Assembly: GCF_965208925.1 (NCBI RefSeq)
Contig: NZ_OZ242364.1
Span: 186,001 to 250,000, forward strand
Length of the DNA: 64,000 nt
Reading direction: 5' to 3'
From: Poriferisodalis sp965208925
Lineage (GTDB): Bacteria; Actinomycetota; Acidimicrobiia; Acidimicrobiales; Poriferisodalaceae
Notes under the pieces: model-generated
What the model was told of the DNA's origin: nothing
Seen by the model: the letters and a program-made list of their open reading frames with translations, nothing else
Databases searched by the model: none
Position numbers and translations under genes: made by a program
Shown here: in pieces, positions 26,852-38,800 of the stretch
How positions within the stretch are numbered: the stretch's first letter is position 1
Layout: every line of letters begins with the position of its first letter

Positions 26852-29800
26852 CTAGGGGGCGGGCAGGGTGCGCTGGGCGGCGTTGGCGGCTGTGTGGGTG
26901 CGGGTGGCGCCGTCGACGCGCTCGATGCGTGCGCTCGGCGCCACTGCGGCGATCGCGTCGCGTACGGCGTCGGGCATGGCAGCGGCGCCGCCCACGATGA
27001 CGATGCGCGACGGCCGGTACTCGGCGACAATTTCCACGACGGCTGCCGACAGCTCGTCACTTGCGGAGTAGAGCACCGCTGAGTCGTCGGTGCGCGCTGC
27101 TACTGCTGCGGCAACACCGATGTCGGGTGGGCTCCAGCCGTTCGCCACGATCAGCGTCCGTCCTCGGGCGACGGTAGGGCTGCCCAGTGCCATGCGTGCT
27201 GCCGTTGCGGCAGTATCCACCCTGGTCGCCCCATCGAGGCGCTCCACCTCGATCGCCGGCGCTGCAGCCGAGACGGCTTCCGCGACCTCGGCCGAGACAG
27301 CGGCGGTACCGCCCACGATGATGATGCGCAGCGGCCGGTACTCCTCGATCACCGCCGCAGTGGCCTCGGGTAGCTCGTCAGCCGCGGTGTACAGCACGGC
27401 CGAGTTGTCGGTGCGCGCCGTCAGTGCCGCCGCGACGCCCAGATCGGGAGCGCTCCAGCCGTTCGCCACGATCAGCGTGCGCCGAGCCTGCCGGGCGGGA
27501 TCGCCCAGCACGAAGCGAGCCGCTGCTGCGGCCGTGTCGATCCTGGTCGCACCGCTGAGCCGCTCGATGTTCGTCCCCTCGGCGGCGTCACGCACCTGGC
27601 CGACAACGGCGCTGCTCAGTGCCGCCGGACCACCGATGATCCTGATGTTGCGCGGTCGGTGTTCGCACAGCAGTTCTTCGGCATCGTCGGGCAGCGAGCC
27701 CGCAGATGCGTACAGCACGGCCGAGCCGGGGATCCGTGCCGCCAGCGCCGCCGCCACGCTGATGTCCGCCGGGCTCCAGCCGTTCGCCACGATGATCGTG
27801 GCGGTTCCGATCGCGGCGCGGCACTCGTCGTCGGCCGATCCGCCGCCGCCGCCGCCACCGCCACCGCCGACGGGGCCACCGCCGCCGCTCGGGCCACCAC
27901 CGCTGGGGCCACCACCGGTCGGGGGCGAGGTGTCGACGGGGGTGGCCAGGTTCGCGACGGGGCCGCCGATCCGGATGTCGTCCTGCGTGTCGACATAGGC
28001 GGTCACCCGGTAGGAGTAGGCGCCGGGCGGGGGCGTGTCGGTGTAGGTCACGACGCCGTGGCTCGAGAGCGGCACAGCCTGGACGGTGACATCCGAGGTG
28101 TCGACCCTGAAGAACATCAGCGACTCGGTGTCGGTCGTCCCGTTGCCTGCCTCAAGGCTCAGCGGCGTAGCGCCGTACAGCTGCAACGTGTGGGTCTGGA
28201 CGGGTGAAGCCTGCTGGGCACCCGCATCCGCGTTTACCGGGACGCTGGCATCGCCGCTTGCTGAGACGTCGCTGACGAAATGCCACGGCCCTCCGGCGGC
28301 CCGGCGCTCCAGCCGGTAGCCGGTCGGGTTCGAGTCTTCGGGCGCAGACCACCTGACCTGAACGGATCTGGCACCCGACCGGCTCGCCGTCACGCCGCTC
28401 ACCATCTCAGGTGCCGTCACGCCCGCGGGCAGATCGCTGGCCGCAATGGTGACCGCCGCAGGGACCACGTCGAACCCTGCGGCGGTGCCGCCTACATCGA
28501 TGACCTCGACACCCTCGGCCTCCGCGTCGTTGACGGGAGCGATCGTGAACCTCGCTGAGGCACTTGACTCACCGGCGGGAATAATCGCGCTCCACTGCGT
28601 CGGCGTGGCCGTGAAGTCCACGCCGCCGCCGGTCGCTGTTCCGCCCAGCCACAACGTCACCTCCGTGGGGGTGCTGCGCGTCACCGAGCCGGGCAGGTTC
28701 GCATGGACGGTGACCATCGTCGGGTCAGGGTCCGTCGTTGCCGAGTCCTGGCCCTCGCTGATGCTTAGGACATTCACCGACAGCGTGATCGTGCCCGAAG
28801 CGGTGTCGTCGTCGTCGATCTCCAGCGTTGCCGACGTGACGCTCAGCCCTCCCGATGCAGTGCCCCCAAAGACGACCGTCTCCGCCGGGCGCTGCGGGGA
28901 GCCGTCGCTCTCGTCAAGCGTGTCATCGTTCGGGTCGATGCGGAACGTCGCCGACGCGCTGGTTTGCCCGGCGGGGATCGTGATGTCCACTGCGTTGGCA
29001 CCGCTGTCGGTCAGTTCCGCAGCCGGCGTGTAGTCGTTGTCTGCCGCGTCCGGGGCGGAACTCCGCTGAGCGGTGCCTGCCAGGCTCAGCGTGACCGAAG
29101 TGTCAGCTTCGAGCGTGCCCCCGTCGAGGGTGGCTGTCACCCTCACATTCGTGGCGTTGGCCCGCTCAGCCAGCCTGGTCGGGCTCACGGTGAGCGTCAG
29201 GCTGGTCGATGGAGCGTCGTCGTCTGTCAGGGTGATGGCCGGCGCGGTGGCCATGCTGAGCCCCGCGGCGGCGCCCGCCACCACGATCGTCTCGCCGTTC
29301 TCGGTCACGGTGTCCTGTGCGGGCGTGAACCGGATGACCGCAGTGGCGCTGGCTTCGCCGGCAGGGATCGTGATGTCGGCGTCGGCGTCGCCCAGCGCAG
29401 CCGGCGCGGTGTAGTCAGCATCGCGCTCCGCAGTTGACGCAGTACTGTCCACCGACAGGACCACATCGGTTTCGGTGAGGCGGATCGCGCCGCCGCGCAG
29501 CGTTGCGGTCACCGTGATGCTGACCGGCTGGCCCGCGCGCCGTTCATGGATGACGGTGGGCGAAACACTCAGGGCGATACCGGTTACGGTGTCGTTGTCG
29601 GCGAGCTCGATGCTCGCTGGCACCACCGTCAACGTGCCGGAGGTGCCATTCGTGGCGGCGACGTGACCGCCGACGGTGATCTTCTCGTGCGGTCGCTGCG
29701 CGGAGCCGTCGCTCTCGTCGATCTTGTCGTCGATCGGATCGATGAGCATCCGCAGCGTCGCACTGCGCTGTTCAGCGGGGATGACGATGGTCTTCCAGAT

Positions 29801-32800
29801 CGGCGACGACGTGTAGTCGTCGTCTGGCACAGCGGTACCGCCCAAGCTCAGCAGCACCCGAGTCGGCGCGAGGCGCGCTCCCGCATCCAGCGTGGCTGTC
29901 ACCTCGACACGTGTCGGCTCCGATGCCTCGGTGAGCGGGGACGCCGGCGTTGCGGTCAGCGTCAGCTGGGTCGACGTCGCGTCGTCGTCGTCGAGGTCGA
30001 TGGTCGCTGAATTGACAGTGAACCGCTGGGCCGTGGGGCACGGATTCGCCGCGGCGCGGCACGCCTGGCCATTGACAACGATGGTTTCCTTGTTGCCTTC
30101 GTCCACCTCGTCGTCCGTGGGGGTCACGGTGAACTTGGCTTCCCCCTGCGAGGCGCCAGCGGCGATGGTGATCTGAGGCAGCGTCCCAGGATCGGCGTAG
30201 TCGGTGCCCTTGACAGCCGAGCCGCCCAGGCTGAGCGACACCGTCGTGGCCTCGGTGCGGGTGGCGCTGCCGCGCAGCCTCGCCCTCACGGTCACCTCGG
30301 TGCCCTGCGCGCTCTCGTCGATGCTGGCCGGACTCGCCGTCAGGTCGAGAATCGTGGAAGCGGTGTCGTTGTCGCGGATCGTGATCGTGGCGGTGCTGGC
30401 GCCCACCGTCATGCCGCCGGTGGCGGCACCGGCGATGACGATGGTCTCGTCGGACTCGTCGAGGCTGTCGTCGGCCGGGTCGATCTTGAACGTCGCGGTG
30501 CCGGAGGTCTGGCCCGCCAGGATCGTGATGGCGGGCAGGGACGCTGGGTCCAGCTCGTAGTCGGTGCTCTGCGTGCTCGAGGTGCTGTCGATGCTCAGCG
30601 CAACGGTCACATCGGCAGTGGGGGCCCCGTCGTTCACCTCCGCGGTCACCGTCACCTCGACGTTGTTGCTGTCGTTGGGGTCGCCTTCGGCGTCCTCGTC
30701 GATGGAGGTCTGGTTGCCCGCGGCGGAATCGGTGTCCACTCGCAGGGCTATGGCCGTCGATAGTTGATCGTCGTCGATGATCGTGATCGTCGTCGACGAG
30801 ACGCTGAAATCTGTACCGGCTGACCCAGCGATGATGATGGTCTCGTTGGGATCCAGCAGCCGGTCCTGCTGGGGCTCGATGTTGAACTCGGCATTGCCCG
30901 ATGCCTGGTTCGCTCCGATAGTGACCTGCGTGCTGAGGCTGCCCCGGTAGTCGTTGCCGATGCCTCGGTCTGCTGTGGATCCCGTGGCGCCGACGGTGAC
31001 ATCGACGGTGACCGCCTGAGTCGTACGTGTGATGTCACGCGCCGCGATCACCTGGAAGCGAGCGAGCGATGTGCCTTCGCCGACCTTGTCGTGTGGCGGT
31101 CCCGCGGGCGAGATGCGCCCGAGGCTGAGCCGGATGACCGGCTTTTCGTCGTCGACCAGGTTGATCGTGGCCGAAGTGACGTCGAAATCGGTGAGCGTGC
31201 CCCCCAAGGTGATGGTCTTGTTGCCCTCGGAGTCATTGTCGTCAGTGGGGTTGATCTTGAATCTGGCAGTGCCGGTGAGGCTGCCCTTGGGGATCGTGAT
31301 GGTGTCCGGCAGCGTCGTGTGGCTGTAGTCGTCGTCAGCATCTGTGCCCGCCTGCGCGGAGCCGCCCAGCGCGCCGTCCAGATCCACCACGGTCGCCTCA
31401 TCGAGCGACACCGTGCCCTGCAAGGTCGCCGTCACTGTCACCGCTATGTTGCCGCCGTCATTGATGTCGCCCGCCGCGTTCTCGTTGATGGCGGCCGGCG
31501 ACATGCTCAGGTTGATGACGGTGGACGCCGCGTCGGCGGAGTCGTCGATGCTCAGCGTCGCGGAGCTCACCGAGATCGTGGTGGCATTCGGGGTCGTGGC
31601 CGCCGACGCCGACCCGGCGATGACGACGGTCTCCGACGCGCCCTCGTCCACGCTGTCGTCGACGGGGTCGAGCTTGATCGTGGCGGTGCCCTTTGTGGAG
31701 CCGGCGGCGATGGTGATGTCCACCGTGCTGTCGCCCAGCTCGGAGTCCGCCTCGTAGTCGGTGTTGCGCGTCGCGGTCGAGGTGCCGCCAACCGACAGTG
31801 TCACCGACACCGCCTCAGCCCGCGTTCCCCCGTCCAGCGTGGCGGTCACCGTCACCTCGACATCGCCGTTGGCATCGCCTGCGGCTTCCTCGTCGATGCT
31901 GGCCGGCGACACCGACAACGACAGGCTCGTGGACGGCGTGTCGTCGTCGACGATGGTGACGGTCGCCGCGTTCACCGTGAATCCCGACAGCGCGCCCGAG
32001 ACGACGATCGACTCGTCGCCCTCGGACAGCCGGTCCTGGCTCGGCGTGATAGAGAACGCCGTCGCGGTGCCGCTGAGGCTTCCCGCCGGAATCGCGACAG
32101 TCGCAGGCAATCCGGTGTGGGTGTAGTCGGTCCCCGCCGTCGCGGTGCCGCCCAGCGACAGCGCCACCACGGTCGCCACCGAGCGCGACACGGTGCCCGA
32201 CAACGTCGCTGTGACGGTCACCGATGTCGCCGAACTCTCCCCCTCGCCGATGCTGGCATCGTTCACGCTCAGCGTGATGGTCGTGGATGCCGTGTCGTCG
32301 TCGGAAATCGTGATGTCCGCCGAGGCCACTGAGATCGCTGTGCCGTCCGAGCGCGCCGTGCCTCCGATCACGATCGTCTCGCCGGTGCCCTCGTCGACGC
32401 TGTCACCGGTCGGGTCGAACTTGAACGTCGCGCTGCCGCTGGTTTGGCCGGCCGGGATCGTGATGTCCACCGTCGAGTCGCCCAGCGCCGCCGGCGCCGA
32501 GTAGTCGGTGCCGCGCGTCGCGGTCGAGGTGCCGTCCACACGCAGCGTCACCGTTGTCGCAGTCGGACGCGTGCCGCCATCGAGCGTCGCCGTGACCGTC
32601 ACCTCGACATCGCCGTTGTCGTCCCCGGTTGCCTCTTCGTCGATGCTGGTGCTGGTCCCGGCGCCCGGGTCGGTGTCCACGCTCAACGTCAGGCTCGTCG
32701 ACGGCGTGTCGTCGTCGGTGATCGTGATCGTCGCCGGGTTCACCGTGAACCCCGACAGCGTGCCCGAGACGACGATCGTCTCCCCGCCCGGCTCGGTCTC

Positions 32801-35800
32801 CTTGTCGTCGGTCGGGTTCACCTTGAACGTCACCGACGCGCTGGTGGCGCGGGCAGGGATCGTCACGCTCGACAGCGCCGTATGCGCGTAATCGGCGCTG
32901 GTCGCAGTGCCGCCCAGCGACAGCGCCACCACCGTCGCCTTGTCGTGCGACACCGCCGTGTCCGCCAGCGTGGCCGTCACCGTCACCACGACGTTGCCGC
33001 CGTCGTTGGGATCTCCGGCGGCGTTCTCCGCGATGATGGAAGGCGACACGCTCAGGTCGACGGTCGTCGACGCGGCATCAGTCGAGTCGTCGATCGAGAT
33101 CGTCGCCGAGCTCACCGAGATCATAGTGGCGGTCGGGGTGGTGGCCGCCGACGCCGTCCCGGCGATGACGACGGTCTCCGACGCGCCCTCGTCGACGGAG
33201 TCGTCGGCGGGGTCGAGCTTGATCGTGGCGGTGCCCTCCGTGGAGCCGGCGGCGATGGTGATGTCCACCGTGCTGTCGCCCAGCTCGGAGTCCGCCTCGT
33301 AGTCGGTGTCGCGCGTCGCGGTCGACGTGCCGCCAACCGACAGCGTCACCGACACCGCCTCCGCGCGCGTCCCGCCGTCCAAGGTGGCAGTGACCGTCAC
33401 CTCGACATCGCCGTTGTCGTCGCCTGCGGCCTCCTCGTCGATGCTGGCCGGCGACACCGACAACGACAGGCTCGTCGACGGCGTGTCGTCATCGACGATC
33501 GTGACCGCCGCCGCGTCCACCGTCAGCCGGTCCGCGGCCGGGCACGGGTCCGCGTCGGACGCGCACCCCGAACCGGACACCTCGATTGTCTCCGCGCCCT
33601 CGGTCAGCTTGTCGTCGACCGGGTTCACCTCGAACGTCGCCGTGCCCGAGGTCTGCCCAGCGGGGATCGTCACCGACCCCGGCCCCGTATGGGAGTAATC
33701 GGCAGACATCGCAGAGCCGCCCAGGCTCAGCGCCACCACCACCGCCTCGTCGTAGGCCACGCTGCCGCCCAGCGTCGCGGTCACCGTCACCGACACGTTC
33801 CCCTCCGAGTCGCCGTCGGCGTCCTCCGCGATCGAGGTCTGGTCGCCCGCGGCCGGGTCGGTGTCCACCCCCAGCGCCACCGCCCTCGACGCCACGTCAG
33901 TCGCGTCGTCGATCGACAGCGTCGCCGAGCCCACCGAGATCGTGGTCGCATTCGGAGTCGTCGCCGCCAACGCCGACCCCGCGATCACCACCGACTCCGA
34001 CGCGCCCTCGTCCAGGCTGTCGTCCACCGGGTCGAACTTGACCGTCGCGCTGCCCTCCGTCTGGCCGGCGGGGATCGTGATGTCCACCGTCGAGTCGCCC
34101 AGCTCCGCATCCGCCGTGTAGTCCCCGGCGGCGCCGCGGTCCGCGGTCGACGCCGACCCCACGCTCAGCGTCACCGTCACCGCCTCGTCGCGCGTCCCCC
34201 CGTCCAGGGTGGCCGTGACCGTCACCTCGACATCGCCGTTGTCGTCCCCGGTTGCCTCCTCGTCGATGCTCGACGGCGACACCGACAACGACAACGACGT
34301 CGACGGCGTGTCGTCGTCGACGATGGTGATCGCAGCGCCGTTGACGGTGAACACGCTGCCGTCGCCCACCTGCCCGGAGAACGCGATCGTCTCGTCGCCC
34401 TCGGTCAAAGAGTCGTCGACCGGGGTGACCGTGAACGCCGCGGTGTGCCCCGACGACGCGCCGGCGGGGATCACCACCTGGGCGGGCAGCGAGCCCGTGT
34501 AGTCCGTGCCGCCGCCCGCCGCGGACGATCCGGCCGTGCTCAGCGTCACCGTCACCGCCTCGTCGCGGGTCACCGACGTGTCCGCCAAAGTCGCGACCAC
34601 CTCCACCGAGGTCGCCGACGTCTCGCCCTCGCCGATGCTCGCGTCGGTCACTGACAGGTTGATGACGGTGGACGCCGCGTCGGCGGAGTCGTCGATCGAG
34701 ATCGTCGCCGAGCTCACCGAGATCGTGGTGGCACTCGGGGTGGTGGCCGCCGACGCCGACCCGGCGATGACGACGGTCTCCGACGCGCCCTCGTCGACGG
34801 AGTCGTCGGCGGGGTCGAACTTGATCGTGGCGGTGCCCTCCGTGGAGCCGGCGGCGATGGTGATGTCCACCGTCGAGTCGCCCAGCTCGGAGTCCGCCTC
34901 GTAGTCGGTGTCGCGCGTCGCGGTCGACGTGCCGCCAACCGACAGCGTCACCGACACCGCCTCCGCCCGCGTCCCGCCGTCCAAGGTGGCAGTGACCGTC
35001 ACCTCGACATCGCCGTTGTCGTCGCCTGCGGCCTCCTCGTCGATGCTGGCCGGCGACACCGACAACGACAGGCTCGTCGACGGCGTGTCGTCATCGACGA
35101 TCGTGACCGCCGCCGCGTCCACCGTGAACCCCGACAGCGCGCCGCTCACGGAAATCGTCTCATTGCCTTCTGAGAGCCGGTCGTCGGTCGGGTTGACCTT
35201 GAACGTCGTCGTGCCCGAGGTCTGGCCTGCGGGGATCGTCACCGACCCCGGCCCCGTGTGGGTGTAGTCGGCGGACGTCGCCATGCCGCCCAAGCTCAAC
35301 GCCACCACCGTCGCCTCATCGCGTGACACCGTGCCCGACAGCGTCGCCGTCACCGTCACGGTCACGTTGCCGCCGTCGCTCGTGTCACCCGCCGCGTTCT
35401 CCGCGATCGTGGACGGCGACACGCTCAGGACAATCTCCTTCACGACGGTGTCGTTGTCGGCGATGGTCAGCGTCGCCGAGCTCACCGTGATCGCGGTGGT
35501 GCCCGACACAGCGGTACCCGCGATCACGATCGTCTCGCCGGTGCCCTCGTCGACGCTGTCACCGGTCGGATCGATCTTGAACGTCGCGCTGCCGCTGGTT
35601 TGGCCGGCCGGGATCGTGATGTCCACCGTCGAGTCGCCCAGCTCCGCATCCGCCTCGTAGTCGCCGCCGCTTCCGGTGTCGCGGTCCGCGGTCGACGCCG
35701 ACCCCACCGACAAAGTCACCGTCACCGCCTCGTCGCGGGTCCCCCCGTCCAGAGTCGCGGTCACCACCACCGCCACCGACGTCACCCCGTTGCCCGGGTC

Positions 35801-38800
35801 GTCGCCGGCCGCCTCCTCGTCCACGCTCGACGGCGACACCGACAAAGAAACGCCTGTCGCCTGCTGCTTCGTCTTGGCGGTGACGGCGTCGGTCCAGTCG
35901 CTGGTGCCCTCGTGGTTGGCGGCCCTGATCTGCACGTCGTAGGAGGTGTCGGGGTCGAGGCCGGTGATCTTGGCTTTGGTGGCCGTGCCCGAGTGCGCCC
36001 ACGTCGTCCATGACGTCGCCGCCGTCTTCTTGTAGCGCAGCGCGTAGCCGGTGAGCGCCGGCACGCCCGAGGGTGCCACGGGGGCAGTCCAGCTGACATC
36101 CAGGCTGGTCGGCGACGCGGTGGCCACCGTCACCGACCGCGGCGTCAGGGGCGGCTCGTCCACGTCGTTCACGCTGATCGTCACCGCCGTCGCGGCGTCG
36201 AGCAGCCCGTCGGTGGCTGTCACCGTGACCCGATAGGTCTGCTTGGCCTCGTAGTCCAGTAGGACACCCGTGGCCGGGGTGATCTGGCCGGCTGCGTTGA
36301 TCTCGAACGACGCCGCGTCGTCGCCGCTCAGCGAGTAGGCGAGCGTGTCGCCGTCGGGATCGGTCGCCGCCACCGGTGCGCCCACCGCGGTGGTCGAGTC
36401 GCTGTTCTCCGCCACCGAGCGCGACACGGTCGCCGATGCGAACACCGGCGCCCGCTGGAACCTCGCCGCTCGTTCCCGCACGTCGAGTGCGTTCGCGGCG
36501 TTGAGCACCGTGTCGTAGTCGTTGTTGCGGATGGGGTTGTCGCCGGCGGTGTAGCTGACGGTGACCGTCGCGTTCTGCGCCGGCGGAGAGGCCAGGCTCA
36601 GCAGCACCTTGTTGCCCACCACCCGCACCGGGCTGGCCGCGGCCAGCGACACCGCCGAGCCGCCCACCGTCACTTCGAAGTCGCCCGCCGCGGGCACCGA
36701 GCCGTCATCGAGCGGCCTGCTGTAGACCAGCGCGACTGTCGATTCCCAGAATGCGACGCGCTCCAGTCTCGGGCAGCCGTCGAACGCGGTGGCAAACCGC
36801 ACTGCAGCAGACCCCGACGCCCCGTCGGGATCGGTGGCGGTCACCGTCACCGCGGTGATCACCGGGCTCGTCAATGCCGGGCGGATCGCGTCGATCTCGC
36901 ACCTCGAGCGGGCCTGGAAGAACACCGTGCTCAACGGCTCCAGATACGCCGGGCCGTCCGGCGCGGGCTTCGCCACCTCGGCGGGATCGGCCGCTGCCGT
37001 GTAAGTCAGGGTGTCGCCGTCGCTGTCGGTGCACGACAGCCCCCGGAAATTCGCCAAGATCTTCGCCGGCGCGTTCACCGGCTGCTCTCCGGACCCCGCC
37101 GAGCACACCGGCGCGGCGTTCGCCGGCGCCGACTTGCTGCCGTCTGCCAGATGACCCGCTTGGGACCCCAACCCGGCATGGGTCAGCGACGCGGCCCGGC
37201 CCGAGCCGTCCACCAGCGTGGCCCCGCCGGCCAGCGACACCACCGCACCGCCCGGCACCGACACACCGTCGTTGTCAGAATCAGCCGCCACCACCGAATA
37301 GCGGAACCGCAGCGTCGACGCCGTCCCCGACGTCGAACCTCCCCTCACCAAACTCGCCGTTCGCGCCGTGCCCCCCACATCGAGGCTCACCCCGATCAAC
37401 GCACCCGTCGCCGACACATCCCAGGTCACCGGCCCGGCCCACGTGACGTCCACCACAATGTTCTGGCCCGCCCCGTAGGTCTCCTTCGTGCCGTTGTTGT
37501 CGACATCCAGACGCGGCGACGACACCACCGCCACACCCGAGACCGCCACACCCCCAGACAGCGTCGACCCCGACACCGCATCGGACCAGCCGCCGGTGCC
37601 GTCGGCATTGACCGCGCTGACCTGCACCTCATAGGCGGTGGCCGCCTCCAAGCCGGTGATCGTCGCCTCCACGCCCGTGCCCGAAAGCGCGAAATCGGTC
37701 CACGACGACTCCGACGACTTCTTGTACCGCAGCGCGTAACCGCTCACCGCCGGCACCCCCGACGGCACCACAGGCGCGGTCCAGGCCACCTTCACGCTCG
37801 TCGGCGACAACCCCGACACCGACACTGCCGTCGGCTTGCCCGGCAGCTCGACCACGTTTGTCACGGTGATGGCGACGACGCGGGTGTCGTCCACCGCGGT
37901 GTCCGCGTTGCCGTCGTCGTCTTTGCCGTCGCTCACCTGCACGATCAAGTTCAGGGTCGCCTCGTCCTCGTGGTCCAGCGACGCCTCCGCCGCCACCGTG
38001 ATCGCCCCCGACGAGTCGACCGCGAACGACGCCGCGTCATCACCGCCCAGCGAATACGACAGTGTGTCCCCCTCGGGATCAGTCGCCGCCACCGTGCCCA
38101 TCGAAGTGCCCGCCGCCGAGTTTTCCGCCACCGACAGCGCCGTGGGCGCCGACGACGGGAACGACGGATTGCGATTGGCGGGGGCGGGATTGACCAAGCC
38201 GGTCACACGCAGGCGCAGCGGGCCGTTGTTGGAGGCGGTCCATCCATTGCTCGAGGTATTCGTCCGCCAAGTCATCTTGTCGGCCACGCTCCATCCCGCG
38301 GCCGCGCCGGAGTCCTCGGCGGTGCTGCTGGTGCTCGAGGGCCGACCTCGGGTTCCCTCCACAACCACCCAGTACGTGGTGTTGGCGGCGAGCTCGAAGC
38401 CGTCGCCGGGGGCAGCGAACTCGTTGAAGCCGAACTCCAGCGACGACGGATTCGCGAACGTGCCAGCAAACACCGTCGGATCGCTGTTCGCGGCGCCCAG
38501 GGGCAGGCTGGTGGCCAGCTTGACCGTCACCCCTGTCGGCGACTCGTCGCCGAAGGGGCGGAACCTCAGCGCCACCCGGGTCAGGGTGTACCCGTCGGGA
38601 TTCGCACCGGTAGTGAACGCCGTTGCGGTGTCCTGGCCGCTCAGCGTCCAGATGGTCGGTCCTGCAGTCTGAGCCAGGGTGGACACCAGCACCTGCTCGC
38701 ACACGTCCCCCGCCTGGGCCTTGGTGTGGTCCACCTTGTGGGCCGCATCGGCGGCCACGCCGTCGTGGGCCAGCGCGACCGCCGTTCCGTCGTCGGTGAG

